DNA from: Azospirillum sp. TSO22-1
GTDB lineage: Bacteria > Pseudomonadota > Alphaproteobacteria > Azospirillales > Azospirillaceae
DNA length: 44,857 nt
NCBI RefSeq assembly: GCF_003116015.1
Contig: NZ_LGQZ01000094.1
Span: 1-44,857 of the forward strand
Direction of reading: 5' to 3'
This document shows, piece after piece, positions 7,768 through 15,598 of the stretch (within the stretch, counting starts at the first letter, position 1; every line of letters begins with the position of its first letter). A program made the translations under genes and the position numbers. The notes under the pieces are model-generated. The model was not told the origin of the DNA. It was given only the letters and a program-made list of their open reading frames with translations, and ran no database searches.

Positions 7768-10344
7768 ATGACCTCCCCCGCCCTCCCGCGCACCGCCCAC
7801 CCCGCCCCGGCGCCCTGGACCGCCTGGAGGCCGTCGCCGCCGCTGGTGGCGGCGCTCGGCATCCTGGCGTTGCCCTTCCTGTTCGAGGCGGCGGGGATGA
7901 CGCTGACCTCGGCCACCGACTGCGTGATCTACGCGGTCGCCGCCATGGGGCTGAACCTGCTGGTCGGCACCACCGGGCTGGTGTCCTTCGGGCACGGCGC
8001 CTGGATGGGCATCGGCGCCTACGCCGCGGCGCTGATCCAGCTGAACGCAGCACCCAGGGGCTTCGCGCTGCCGGTGGCCGGCGCGGTGTTGGTCGTCGGC
8101 GTCCTGGCGGTGGTGCTGGGCTTCTTCTTCCTGCGGCGGCGCGGCGTCTACTTCTCGCTGATGACGCTGGCCTTCACCGCGATGACCTACGCCATATCCT
8201 TTCGCTGGACCGCCCTGACCGGCGGCGAGAGCGGGCTGGGCGGCATCCAGCGGCCGGCGCCGTTCGGCCTCGACCTGGACAACCGCGCCGCCTTCTACGC
8301 GACGGTGGGCGTGCTGGCCTTCGGTGCGGTGTGGCTGCTGTGGCGGGTGGTGCAGTCGCCGCTCGGCCGCACGCTGGTGGCGATCCGCGAGAACGAGCAG
8401 CGCGCCGGCTTCATCGGCTACGACACGCGCGGCTACAAGCTGGTGGCGTTCGTGCTGTCGGCCATGGTGACGGGCTTCGCGGGGTCGCTGTTCGTGCTGA
8501 ACCAGCGCTTCGCCTCGGCCGACCCGACCAGCGTCGCCTTCTCGGGCGAACTGCTGGCCATGGTGGTGATCGGCGGCATGCGCAGCTTCCTGGGCCCGGC
8601 GCTGGGGGTGGTGTTCTTCATCCTGTTCCGCGAGTTCCTGTCGATCTGGACGGAGAACTGGCTGCTCTACTTCGGCCTGCTGTTCGTCGGCTTCATCCTG
8701 TTCTCGCCGGCCGGGCTGGTCGGCATCGGCGCGCGGGTGCTGGGCCTGATCCGCAGGGCGCCGGACGAGGCGGGGGCCATGGCCAACCGCGTGTCGGCGC
8801 GGGGTGCGGCGGCCGGCGTGCCGCCCTTCATCGAGCAGGCGGCGTCCGGGAGCACCGCGCTGGTCTGCGACGGCATCTCCAAGAGCTTCGGCGGCATCCA
8901 GGCGGTGGCCGGGGTGTCGTTCGCGGTGAAGGACCGCACCATCCACGCGCTGATCGGCCCGAACGGCGCCGGCAAGACGACGGTGTTCAACCTGATCTCC
9001 GGCATGTTCCGCCCCGACCTGGGACGGGTGACGCTCGGCGGGCGGACGGTATCCGGCCTGGGGCCGCACGCCATCTGCCAGGCGGGGCTGGCGCGCTCGT
9101 TCCAGATCACCAACCTGTTCCCCGGGCTGACGGTGGAGGAGAACATCCGCCTCGCCGCCCAGGCCCGTCACGCGGCGCGGCGCAACCCGTGGATTCCGGC
9201 CCTCCGCTTCGCCGCCATCAACGCCGAGACGCGGGCGGTGATCGACTTCATGGGCCTGACCGGGACGGAGCACGCGCTGGCCGGCAGCCTGTCCTACGGC
9301 GGGCAGCGGCTGGTCGACATGGGGCTGGCGCTGGCCTCCAAGCCCTCGATCCTGCTGCTGGACGAGCCGCTGGCCGGGCTGGCGGCGGCGGAGCGCGAGC
9401 GAATCTCCGGCCTGATCCAGCGGATTTCCCAGCACATCCCGGTGCTGATCGTCGAGCACGACATCGACCGCGTCTTCGGCTTCGCCGACGCGGTGACGGT
9501 GATGAACCAGGGCCGCGTGCTGGTCGACGGCACGGTCGAGGACGCGCGCACCGACGCGCGGGTGCAGGAGGTCTACATCGGCTCCGGCACCGCCGCCATC
9601 GCCGCCCGCCCGCGCATCGAGGCTGCCGCGACCGGCGGGATGGTGCTGGGTGTCGAGGGCCTCAACGTCCACTACGGCAAGAGCCACATCATCGACGGCG
9701 TGTCGATGGAGGTGAAGCAGGGCGAGATCGTTGCGCTGCTCGGCCGCAACGGGGCGGGCAAGTCGACCCTGCTGAAGGGCATCATCGGCGTGGCGCCACC
9801 GTCGTCGGGGCGGCTGGACTTCGCCGGGCGGGACCTCATGGGCCTCAGCGCGCCGGAGATCGCGAAGCTCGGCGTCGGCTACGTGCCGCAGGGACGCGGG
9901 CTGTTCGCCGGGATGACGGTGGCGGAGAACCTGATGCTCGGCCGGCTGCGCCGGCGCACCGGCAACGGCATCCATTGGGACGAGGAGCGCATCTTCGAAT
10001 TCTTCCCGCGCCTCAAGGCCCGGCTCGACACTCCCGCCGACTACCTGTCGGGCGGCGAGCAGCAGATGGTGGCGGTGGCCCGCGCGCTGCATGGGGATGT
10101 CCGCGTCCTGCTGCTGGACGAGCCGTTCGAGGGCCTGTCGCCCGCCGTGACCGAGGAGCTGTTCGAGGTCTTCGACCGGCTGCGCCGCGAGATCTCCATC
10201 ATCATCGTCGACCACAACCTCGACCTCGTCCTGGCGCTGTCCGACCGGACCTACGTGCTGGAGCGCGGCCGGGTGGTGCACACCGGCCCCAGCCGGCCGC
10301 TCTTGGAAGACCTCGACCTGCGGCGGCGGGTGCTGTGGCTGTGA
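7768..10344 (+). CDS. LivM-LivG-LivF triple fusion: permease plus two ABC ATPases
   Basis: 858 residues in one uninterrupted frame. Residues 1 to about 335 are a LivM permease (MGLNLLVGTTGLVSFGHGAW, then EAA loop SPLGRTLVAIRENEQRAGFIGY). After a linker, residues 363-600 form LivG: Walker A GPNGAGKT near 396, Q-loop SFQITNLFPG, signature LSYGGQ, Walker B ILLLDEP near 527. Residues 624-858 form LivF: Walker A GRNGAGKST near 658, signature LSGGEQQ, Walker B LLLDEP near 780. All ATPase motifs look intact. These are normally three genes; LivM-LivG fusions exist, but a chain with both ATPases is unusual. With LivH it supplies everything except the binding protein. Confidence 0.93.
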   Translation: MTSPALPRTAHPAPAPWTAWRPSPPLVAALGILALPFLFEAAGMTLTSATDCVIYAVAAMGLNLLVGTTGLVSFGHGAWMGIGAYAAALIQLNAAPRGFALPVAGAVLVVGVLAVVLGFFFLRRRGVYFSLMTLAFTAMTYAISFRWTALTGGESGLGGIQRPAPFGLDLDNRAAFYATVGVLAFGAVWLLWRVVQSPLGRTLVAIRENEQRAGFIGYDTRGYKLVAFVLSAMVTGFAGSLFVLNQRFASADPTSVAFSGELLAMVVIGGMRSFLGPALGVVFFILFREFLSIWTENWLLYFGLLFVGFILFSPAGLVGIGARVLGLIRRAPDEAGAMANRVSARGAAAGVPPFIEQAASGSTALVCDGISKSFGGIQAVAGVSFAVKDRTIHALIGPNGAGKTTVFNLISGMFRPDLGRVTLGGRTVSGLGPHAICQAGLARSFQITNLFPGLTVEENIRLAAQARHAARRNPWIPALRFAAINAETRAVIDFMGLTGTEHALAGSLSYGGQRLVDMGLALASKPSILLLDEPLAGLAAAERERISGLIQRISQHIPVLIVEHDIDRVFGFADAVTVMNQGRVLVDGTVEDARTDARVQEVYIGSGTAAIAARPRIEAAATGGMVLGVEGLNVHYGKSHIIDGVSMEVKQGEIVALLGRNGAGKSTLLKGIIGVAPPSSGRLDFAGRDLMGLSAPEIAKLGVGYVPQGRGLFAGMTVAENLMLGRLRRRTGNGIHWDEERIFEFFPRLKARLDTPADYLSGGEQQMVAVARALHGDVRVLLLDEPFEGLSPAVTEELFEVFDRLRREISIIIVDHNLDLVLALSDRTYVLERGRVVHTGPSRPLLEDLDLRRRVLWL

Positions 10345-10366
10345 GAAGAACCATCGGGAGGAAAGC

Positions 10367-11305
10367 ATGACCACCGTCGGCATCGTCGGCGCCGGCCTGA
10401 TCGGCCGCGCCTGGGCCATCGTCTTCGCGCGCGCCGGCTGCGCCGTGCGCCTGACCGACGCCGCGCCGGACGCCGCCCGCACGGCGCTGGGCATCATCGG
10501 CGACAGCCTGCGCGACCTGCGCGGCGCCGGCCTGCTGGACGAGGCGCCGGACGTGGTGCTGGCGCGGATCGCCATGGCCGGCGACCTCGCCGGCGCGGTC
10601 GCCGACGCCGACTACGTGCAGGAGAACCTGCCGGAAGACCGCGACCTCAAGCGCGCGGTGTTCGCCGCCATGGACGCGCTGGCCCGGCCGGATGCCATCT
10701 TGGCCAGCTCGACCTCGGCGATCCCCGGCTCCGCCTTCACCGAGGGACTGGCCGGGCGGGCGCGCTGTCTGGTGGCGCATCCGGTCAACCCGCCGCACCT
10801 CGTGCCGCTGGTCGAGCTGTGCCGCACGCCCTGGACCTCCGACGACGTGGTCGCCCGCGCCCGCGCGCTCCACGAACAAGTCGGGCAGGTGCCGATCACC
10901 GTGCAGAAGGAGGTCGAGGGCTTCGTGCTGAACCGGCTGCAGGGGGCCCTGCTGAACGAGGCGTTGAAGCTGGTGGCGCACGGCTACGTCTCGGCCGAGG
11001 ACCTGGACAAGACGGTGCGCGACGGCCTCGGCCTGCGCTGGTCCTTCATGGGGCCGTTCGAGACCATCGACCTCAACGCGCCGCAGGGGGTGGCGGACTA
11101 CGGTGCCCGCTACGGCGGCTTCTACGACCGGCTGGCGGCCGAACCGCTGCCGCCCTGCGGCTGGCGCCATTCCGTGGTACAGACGATCGACGCGGAACGC
11201 CGCGCCGCCCTGCCCGCCGGCCGGCTGGGCGAGCGGCAGGCGTGGCGCGACCGCCGGCTGATGGCCCTGGTGGCGCACAAGAAGGCCGCGGCGGCGAAGG
11301 ACTAA
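10367..11305 (+). CDS. 3-hydroxyacid dehydrogenase, lambda-crystallin / L-gulonate 3-dehydrogenase type
   Basis: 312 residues, 3-hydroxyacyl-CoA dehydrogenase superfamily. The NAD site is GIVGAGLIGRAWA (residues 5-17). The active-site motif is AHPVNPPHL, with H138 as the expected catalytic base and N141. SSTSAIPG covers the substrate Ser region. The C-terminal domain has GPFETIDLNAPQG, the text seen in lambda-crystallin/L-gulonate 3-dehydrogenase and L-carnitine dehydrogenase, which oxidise free beta-hydroxy acids rather than CoA thioesters. It has a good ribosome site (GGGAGG). The downstream BKACE enzyme would then cleave the beta-keto acid product. The exact substrate cannot be read from sequence. 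Confidence 0.87.
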   Translation: MTTVGIVGAGLIGRAWAIVFARAGCAVRLTDAAPDAARTALGIIGDSLRDLRGAGLLDEAPDVVLARIAMAGDLAGAVADADYVQENLPEDRDLKRAVFAAMDALARPDAILASSTSAIPGSAFTEGLAGRARCLVAHPVNPPHLVPLVELCRTPWTSDDVVARARALHEQVGQVPITVQKEVEGFVLNRLQGALLNEALKLVAHGYVSAEDLDKTVRDGLGLRWSFMGPFETIDLNAPQGVADYGARYGGFYDRLAAEPLPPCGWRHSVVQTIDAERRAALPAGRLGERQAWRDRRLMALVAHKKAAAAKD

Positions 11306-11318
11306 CGGAGGGAACGAG

Positions 11319-12110
11319 ATGCTGGGAGCACAGGGAATGGATTTCGGCCTTGCCGGCCGGCGGGTGCTGGTCACCGCCGGGGCGGCCGGGATCGGGCGGG
11401 CCATCGCCGACGGCTTCATCGCCGCGGGCGCCAAGGTGCACGTCTGCGACATCGCCGACGATGCGCTGGCCGACTTCCGCGAGGCGCACCCGGAACACCG
11501 CGCCACCCGCACCGACGTTGCCGAGCGCGCGCAGGTCGACGGGCTGTTCGACGCGATCGAGGCCGACTGGGGCGCCCTGGACATCCTGGTCAACAACGCC
11601 GGCATCGCCGGCCCGACCAAGCCGGTGGAGGAGATCTCCGACGCCGAGTGGCACCGCACCATCGCCGTCAACCTGGACAGCCACTTCTTCTGCCTGCACC
11701 GCGCGGTGCCGCTGCTGAAGCGCTCGCAGGACGCCTCCATCGTCGCGCTGTCGTCGGTGGCTGGGCGGCTCGGCTACGCCTACCGGCTGCCCTACGCGGC
11801 GGCGAAGTGGGCGGTCGTCGGCATGGTCAAGAGCCTCGCCATCGAGCTGGGCGAGCACGGCATCCGCGTCAACGCCATCCAGCCCGGCGTCGTCCAGGGC
11901 CCGCGCATCGAGGCGGTGATCTCGGCCCGCGCCGACACGCTCGGCGTCTCCTACGACGCGATGGAGGCGGAATACCGCGACAAGGCGTCGCTGAAACGCA
12001 TGGTGACGGCCGAGGACATCGCCAACACCGCGCTGTTCCTGTGCTCGACCGCCGGCCGCAACATCAGCGGGCAGGCGGTCAGCGTGTGCGGCAACCTCAC
12101 GGCGCTCTGA
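11319..12110 (+). CDS. SDR family NAD(P)-dependent oxidoreductase
   Basis: 263 residues, classical short-chain dehydrogenase. Cofactor motif TAGAAGIGRA (residues 19-28), NNAG, catalytic Ser in LSSVAGR, and Tyr/Lys in YAAAKWA. The acidic residue after beta-2 (CDIADD) favours NAD over NADP. The ATG at 11319 has GGAGG upstream; a second ATG at 11337 is possible. It lies between the hydroxyacid dehydrogenase and BKACE, in the same operon with 13-26 base gaps. It may oxidise or epimerise another hydroxyl of the same substrate, in keeping with a polyhydroxy acid. Confidence 0.88.
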   Translation: MLGAQGMDFGLAGRRVLVTAGAAGIGRAIADGFIAAGAKVHVCDIADDALADFREAHPEHRATRTDVAERAQVDGLFDAIEADWGALDILVNNAGIAGPTKPVEEISDAEWHRTIAVNLDSHFFCLHRAVPLLKRSQDASIVALSSVAGRLGYAYRLPYAAAKWAVVGMVKSLAIELGEHGIRVNAIQPGVVQGPRIEAVISARADTLGVSYDAMEAEYRDKASLKRMVTAEDIANTALFLCSTAGRNISGQAVSVCGNLTAL

Positions 12111-12136
12111 GACGCAAAAGGGAAGGAAAGGCACCC

Positions 12137-13078
12137 ATGACCAGCAAGAAGCCCGGCCGCAAGGTGATCGTCACCTGCGCGGTCACCGGCGGCATCCACA
12201 CGCCGACCATGTCGCCGCACCTGCCGGTGACCGCCGACGAGATCGCCGAGGCCGCCATCGGCGCGGCCGAAGCCGGCGCCACCGTCATCCACCTGCACGC
12301 CCGCGACCCCGAGACCGGCCGCCCCAGCCAGGACCCGGCGCTGTTTTCCAAGTTCCTGCCGCGCATCAAGCAGAGCACCGCCGCGGTCATCAACCTGACC
12401 AGCGGCGGCGCGCCCACCATGACGGTGGAGGAACGCCTGCGCCCCGCCGCCACCTTCAAGCCGGAGGTGGCGTCGCTCAACATGGGCTCGATGAACTTCG
12501 GCCTGTTCCCGATGCTGGGCCGCTACCAGGACTGGAAGCACGACTGGGAGCCGGCCTACCTCGAGGGCAGCCGTGACGTGGTGTTCAAGAACACCTTCAA
12601 GGACATCGAGTACATCGTGCAGACCTGCTCGGGCAACGGCACCCGGTTCGAGTTCGAGTGCTACGACACCGCGCACCTCTACAACCTCGCCCACTTCCTC
12701 GACCGCAAGCTGGTGACGCCGCCGCTGTTCGTGCAGACGGTGTTCGGCATCCTGGGCGGCATCGGCCCGCACCCGGAGGACGTGCTGCACATGAAGCGCA
12801 CCGCCGACCGGCTGTTCGGCGACCAGTACGTCTGGTCGGTGCTCGGCGCCGGGCGCAACCAGATGCCGATTGCCGCGCAGTCGCTGGCCATGGGCGGCAA
12901 CGTCCGCGTCGGGCTGGAGGACAGCCTGTGGTCCGGCCCCGGCCGTCTCGCCCAGTCCAACGCCGAGCAGGTCAAGACCATCCGCAAGGTGATCGAAGGC
13001 CTGTCGCTGGAGGTCGCGACGCCGGAGGAGGCACGGCAGCTGCTGGCCCTCAAGGGCGGCGACGACGTGAATTTCTGA
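12137..13078 (+). CDS. BKACE family beta-keto acid cleavage enzyme (DUF849)
   Basis: A 313-residue TIM-barrel protein of the BKACE/Kce family. These zinc enzymes condense a beta-keto acid with acetyl-CoA and release acetoacetate (or a homologue) plus a new acyl-CoA. The metal ligands are visible: H52 and H54 in VIHLHARDPETGRPS, and E261 in VRVGLEDSLW. VTCAVTGGIHTP and LNMGSMNFG fit the active-site loops. Length is normal. It is the last gene of the operon, after two dehydrogenases, so the operon likely oxidises an imported beta-hydroxy acid to a beta-keto acid and cleaves it here. Known members act on 3-keto-5-aminohexanoate or dehydrocarnitine; this substrate is unassigned. Confidence 0.92.
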   Translation: MTSKKPGRKVIVTCAVTGGIHTPTMSPHLPVTADEIAEAAIGAAEAGATVIHLHARDPETGRPSQDPALFSKFLPRIKQSTAAVINLTSGGAPTMTVEERLRPAATFKPEVASLNMGSMNFGLFPMLGRYQDWKHDWEPAYLEGSRDVVFKNTFKDIEYIVQTCSGNGTRFEFECYDTAHLYNLAHFLDRKLVTPPLFVQTVFGILGGIGPHPEDVLHMKRTADRLFGDQYVWSVLGAGRNQMPIAAQSLAMGGNVRVGLEDSLWSGPGRLAQSNAEQVKTIRKVIEGLSLEVATPEEARQLLALKGGDDVNF

Positions 13079-13087
13079 CGCCGATCC

Positions 13088-13555
13088 CTACCCGGCGAGC
13101 GGCACCAGCCGCCCGCCGGCCGCGGCGGCCAGCACGATCAGCCCCAGCGTCAGGTTGATCCCGACGATCCGCCGCACCCCGGCCAGGCCCAGCGCAGCGC
13201 CGGGCAGGTCCCCCTGAGCCAGCGCGGCGCGCAGCCGGCGGTACGGCCGCGCCACCAGCCAGCCGAACAGCAGGAACATCACCGTCCCCAGCGTCATCAT
13301 GACGTGGACGTGCCACAGCCCGGCGAGGCGGCCGGCGAACTGCAGCTCGATCAGCAATCCCCCGCTCACCGCCAGCACCGCGACGAACCCCCACACCCAG
13401 GCGAAGAAGCGCCCGAGCACCGCGCCCCACAGCGCCAGCCGCGCCGGCGGCTCCAGGCCGAGCGCGGCCGGCCGCAGGACCATGTAAGCGAAGAACATCC
13501 CGCCCACCCAGACGCCGCCCGCCACCGCGTGCAGCGCCAGCACCAGCGCAGCCAT
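13088..13555 (-). CDS. CopD-like integral membrane protein
   Basis: 155 residues with four hydrophobic segments. It begins MAALVLALHAVAGGVWVGGMFF; the H-x(7)-GGMF pattern resembles the CopD/PF05425 copper-resistance membrane family, where a His in the first helix is conserved. A second helix pair contains LWHVHVMMTLGTVMFLLFGW with two His residues. The ATG at 13555 was preferred over an earlier start at 13600 because it opens the first helix. The stop is 10 bases from the BKACE stop (convergent genes). It is divergent from the ArsR gene, so the two may share regulation. Heme or copper binding is plausible but unproven. Confidence 0.72.
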   Translation of the reverse strand: MAALVLALHAVAGGVWVGGMFFAYMVLRPAALGLEPPARLALWGAVLGRFFAWVWGFVAVLAVSGGLLIELQFAGRLAGLWHVHVMMTLGTVMFLLFGWLVARPYRRLRAALAQGDLPGAALGLAGVRRIVGINLTLGLIVLAAAAGGRLVPLAG

Positions 13556-13608
13556 GCCGCCCCCCTGCCCTGCCCCGACCTTCCGGCGGAATGCTGCCAC
13601 GCCCGCTC

Positions 13609-13637
13609 TTGACGGTCAATTTAGCATATACTAATTT
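13609..13637 (+). promoter_or_regulatory. Promoter with overlapping palindromic ArsR operator
   Basis: TTGACG (13609-13614) and TAATTT (13632-13637) with a 17-base spacer form a good sigma-70 promoter. Between and over them lies AATTTAGCATATACTAATTT (13618-13637), a 20-base imperfect palindrome with two mismatched pairs, in an AT-rich island that stands out from the GC-rich surroundings. The predicted transcription start falls at the ArsR ATG (13645). Binding of the ArsR product would block polymerase, so autorepression is likely. Confidence 0.6.
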
Positions 13638-13644
13638 AGCGAAT

Positions 13645-13971
13645 ATGAATTCTACGGATCTGGCGCGCAACTGCCGCTCGGCGGCCGCCCTGCTGAAGCC
13701 GATGGCGAACGAGCACCGGCTCGCCATCCTCTGCCGGCTGGCGGCGGGCGAGCAGCCGGTGAGCGGGCTGGTGGAGGCGGTCGGCCTCAGCCAGTCGGCG
13801 CTGTCGCAGCACCTCGCCCGGCTGCGGGCGGAGGGGCTGGTGACGACGCGCCGGGCCTCGCAGCAGATCTTCTACGCACTGGCCAGCGACGAGGTGCGGC
13901 GGCTGATGGAGACGCTGCACGACCTCTACTGCACCACCCCGATTCGAGACCCCGAGGAGAGCACCCCATGA
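13645..13971 (+). CDS. ArsR-family repressor of the SqrR/BigR/YgaV (reactive-sulfur) type
   Basis: 108 residues with an ArsR winged helix: MANEHRLAILCRLAAGE, then LSQSALSQHLARLRAEGLV. Two cysteines, C30 (in AILCRL) and C96 (in LHDLYC), sit where SqrR/BigR/YgaV carry the thiol pair that senses persulfides. The arsenic-binding ELCVCDL motif of classical ArsR is absent. The ATG at 13645 follows the promoter directly with no ribosome site, suggesting a leaderless mRNA. It overlaps DUF2892 by 4 bases (ATGA). The DUF2892 neighbour also fits a sulfide/persulfide regulon. Family assignment is strong; the sulfur-sensing role is inferred from the two Cys positions and context. Confidence 0.85.
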   Translation: MNSTDLARNCRSAAALLKPMANEHRLAILCRLAAGEQPVSGLVEAVGLSQSALSQHLARLRAEGLVTTRRASQQIFYALASDEVRRLMETLHDLYCTTPIRDPEESTP

Positions 13972-14171
13972 GCATCGACCGCGTCGTCATGGCCTTCGCC
14001 GGCACCGTCGTGCTGGCCAGCCTGGCCCTGTCGCAGCTGCACGACCCGCGCTGGTTGTGGCTGGCCGCCTTCGTCGGCGCCAACCTGTTCCAGGCCGCGT
14101 TCACCGGCTTCTGCCCGCTGGCCATCGTCCTCAAGCGGCTCGGCGTGAAGCCGGGCCAAGCCTTCGCCTGA
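13968..14171 (+). CDS. DUF2892 (YgaP transmembrane-like) membrane protein
   Basis: 67 residues with two membrane helices, at about residues 5-22 (VVMAFAGTVVLASLALS) and 29-50 (WLWLAAFVGANLFQAAFTGF). The family motif around TGFCPLAIVLKRLG is present, including the conserved Cys in FCP. DUF2892 forms the membrane tail of YgaP rhodanese and occurs alone in sulfide-responsive operons. Its start overlaps the ArsR stop, which supports translational coupling and shared regulation. Confidence 0.87.
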   Translation: MSIDRVVMAFAGTVVLASLALSQLHDPRWLWLAAFVGANLFQAAFTGFCPLAIVLKRLGVKPGQAFA

Positions 14172-14186
14172 TCCGAGGAGACGAAC

Positions 14187-14543
14187 ATGCACAAGAACTG
14201 GCCGCAGATGGCGGGCGAGCTGACCGGCGCCGTGCGCGAACTGCGCGGCGGCGCGCCCGACGTGATGAAGGGCTTCTCCGCCATCGCCCAGGCGGCGCTG
14301 AAGGCGAACGCGCTGGACACCAAGACAAAAGAACTGATCGCGCTGGCCATCGGCGTGGCGACCCGCTGCGACGGCTGCATCGCCTTCCACGCCGAGGCCG
14401 CCGTGAAGCTCGGCGCCTCGCGCGAGGAGGTGCTGGAGACCATGGGCATGGCGGTCTACATGGGCGCCGGCCCCTCGGTGATGTACGCCGCCCAGGCGCT
14501 GGAGGCCTTCGACCAGTTCGAGGCGAAGCGCGCCGAGATGTGA
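14187..14543 (+). CDS. Carboxymuconolactone decarboxylase-like / AhpD-like protein
   Basis: 118 residues, all-helical CMD fold. The AhpD-type redox motif is present as RCDGCIAFHAEAA (C-x-x-C followed by H three residues later). TKTKELIALAIGVA is typical for the family. A ribosome site (GAGGAG) precedes the ATG. It lies 15 bases after DUF2892 in the ArsR operon. The CXXC motif suggests thiol peroxidase or disulfide chemistry, in keeping with a thiol-stress operon, rather than ring decarboxylation. Confidence 0.88.
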   Translation: MHKNWPQMAGELTGAVRELRGGAPDVMKGFSAIAQAALKANALDTKTKELIALAIGVATRCDGCIAFHAEAAVKLGASREEVLETMGMAVYMGAGPSVMYAAQALEAFDQFEAKRAEM

Positions 14544-14563
14544 GGTTCGTTTTTCCTTAGAAA

Positions 14564-14590
14564 CCCTCTCCCGCCTCCGGCGGGGGAGGG
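14564..14590. repeat. GC-rich hairpin repeat, single-hairpin copy
   Basis: CCCTCTCCCGCC / GGCGGGGGAGGG form one strong hairpin just after the CMD gene, preceded by a T-rich stretch (GTTTTTCC). It is a minimal member of the repeat family seen in full at 6743, 17131 and 21349. It could act as a terminator or mRNA-end stabiliser before the efflux operon. Confidence 0.75.
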
Positions 14591-14611
14591 AATCCATAGT
14601 GAGCTTCTCCC

Positions 14612-15598
14612 ATGCGCCTCCCCCTCGTCCTTCTCCTCGCCCTGCTCGCCTCCGCCGCTCACGCCGCCGACCGCCTGACGGTCGAGGTCCACCCGACCGA
14701 GGACCTGAAGGCGGTGTTCGCCACGGTGGAGAGCGTGCACGAAACCCGCGCCCGCGTCCGCATCGCTGGCACCGTCGCCGCCCTGCGCATCACCGAGGGC
14801 GACCGCGTCGCCGCCGGGCAGGTGCTCGCCACCGTCGACGACCCGAAGCTGGAGTTGCAGCGCGCGGCGCTCGACGCCCGCCTCCGCTCGCTCGACGCCC
14901 AGCAGCGGCAGGCCGGGTCCGAACTGGCCCGCGCCCGCGCGCTGCGCGCCAGCGGCACCGGCACCCAGCAGCGCCTGGACGACGCCCAGACCGCGCTCGA
15001 CGTGGTCACCGCGCAGGCCGCCGCCATGAAGGCCGAGCGTGCGGTGGTCGAGCAGCAGCTGCGCGACGGCGAGGTGCTGGCCCCCGCCGCCGGCCGCGTG
15101 CTGCGCGTCGAGGTGATCGGCGGCGCCGTCGTCATGCCCGGCGAGCCGGTGGCGGCGCTGGCGCTGGACACCTACGTGCTGCGCCTGCGCCTGCCGGAGC
15201 GGCACGCCCGCTTCCTCCGCATCGGCGATCCGGTGCTGGTCGGCGACCGCGGCCTCGCCGCCGCGACCGAACCCGCGGCGCTGAAGCGCGGCCGGGTGGT
15301 GCAGGTCTACCCGGAGATGGCCGGCGGGCAGGTGATGGCCGACGCCGAGGTCCCGGCCCTCGGCGACTTCTTCGTCGGGGAACGGGTGCGCGTGTACGTG
15401 GCGACCGGCACGCGCGACGCCGTCGTGGTGCCGCCGGACCTCGTGCAGCGCCGGATGGGCGCCGACTTCGTGCGGCTGGCCGACGGCCGCGAGGCGCCGG
15501 TGCAGGTCGGCGGCGCCGTCCCCGCCATCGAGGACCGCCCCGGCGGGCTGGAGATCCTGTCCGGCCTCAGGCCCGGCGACGTGCTGGTGCGGCCATGA
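14612..15598 (+). CDS. RND efflux periplasmic adaptor (membrane fusion protein)
   Basis: 328 residues. A signal peptide (MRLPLVLLLALLASAAHA) is followed by the adaptor layout. The first lipoyl half is ARVRIAGTVAALRITEGDRV, then comes a helical hairpin (about residues 85-140, ALDARLRSLDAQQRQAGSEL), then the second lipoyl half (GEVLAPAAGRVLRVEV) and a beta-barrel. It links the RND pump to an outer-membrane channel, which is not encoded nearby. Its stop overlaps the pump start (ATGA). The hairpin is short, as in small RND systems of the VexK/AcrB-like group. Confidence 0.9.
   Translation: MRLPLVLLLALLASAAHAADRLTVEVHPTEDLKAVFATVESVHETRARVRIAGTVAALRITEGDRVAAGQVLATVDDPKLELQRAALDARLRSLDAQQRQAGSELARARALRASGTGTQQRLDDAQTALDVVTAQAAAMKAERAVVEQQLRDGEVLAPAAGRVLRVEVIGGAVVMPGEPVAALALDTYVLRLRLPERHARFLRIGDPVLVGDRGLAAATEPAALKRGRVVQVYPEMAGGQVMADAEVPALGDFFVGERVRVYVATGTRDAVVVPPDLVQRRMGADFVRLADGREAPVQVGGAVPAIEDRPGGLEILSGLRPGDVLVRP

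Noticed and set aside
7549..10575. A very long open frame (about 1000 codons) antisense to the Liv transporter genes
   Set aside because: GC-rich DNA with strong third-position bias gives long antisense frames. The translation is rich in Arg, His, Gln and Ala with no domain, while the sense strand encodes clear ABC motifs.
10367..13078. Direct naming of the operon as L-carnitine degradation
   Set aside because: The enzyme families fit, but a carnitine-type transporter and thioesterase are missing, and an extra SDR is present.
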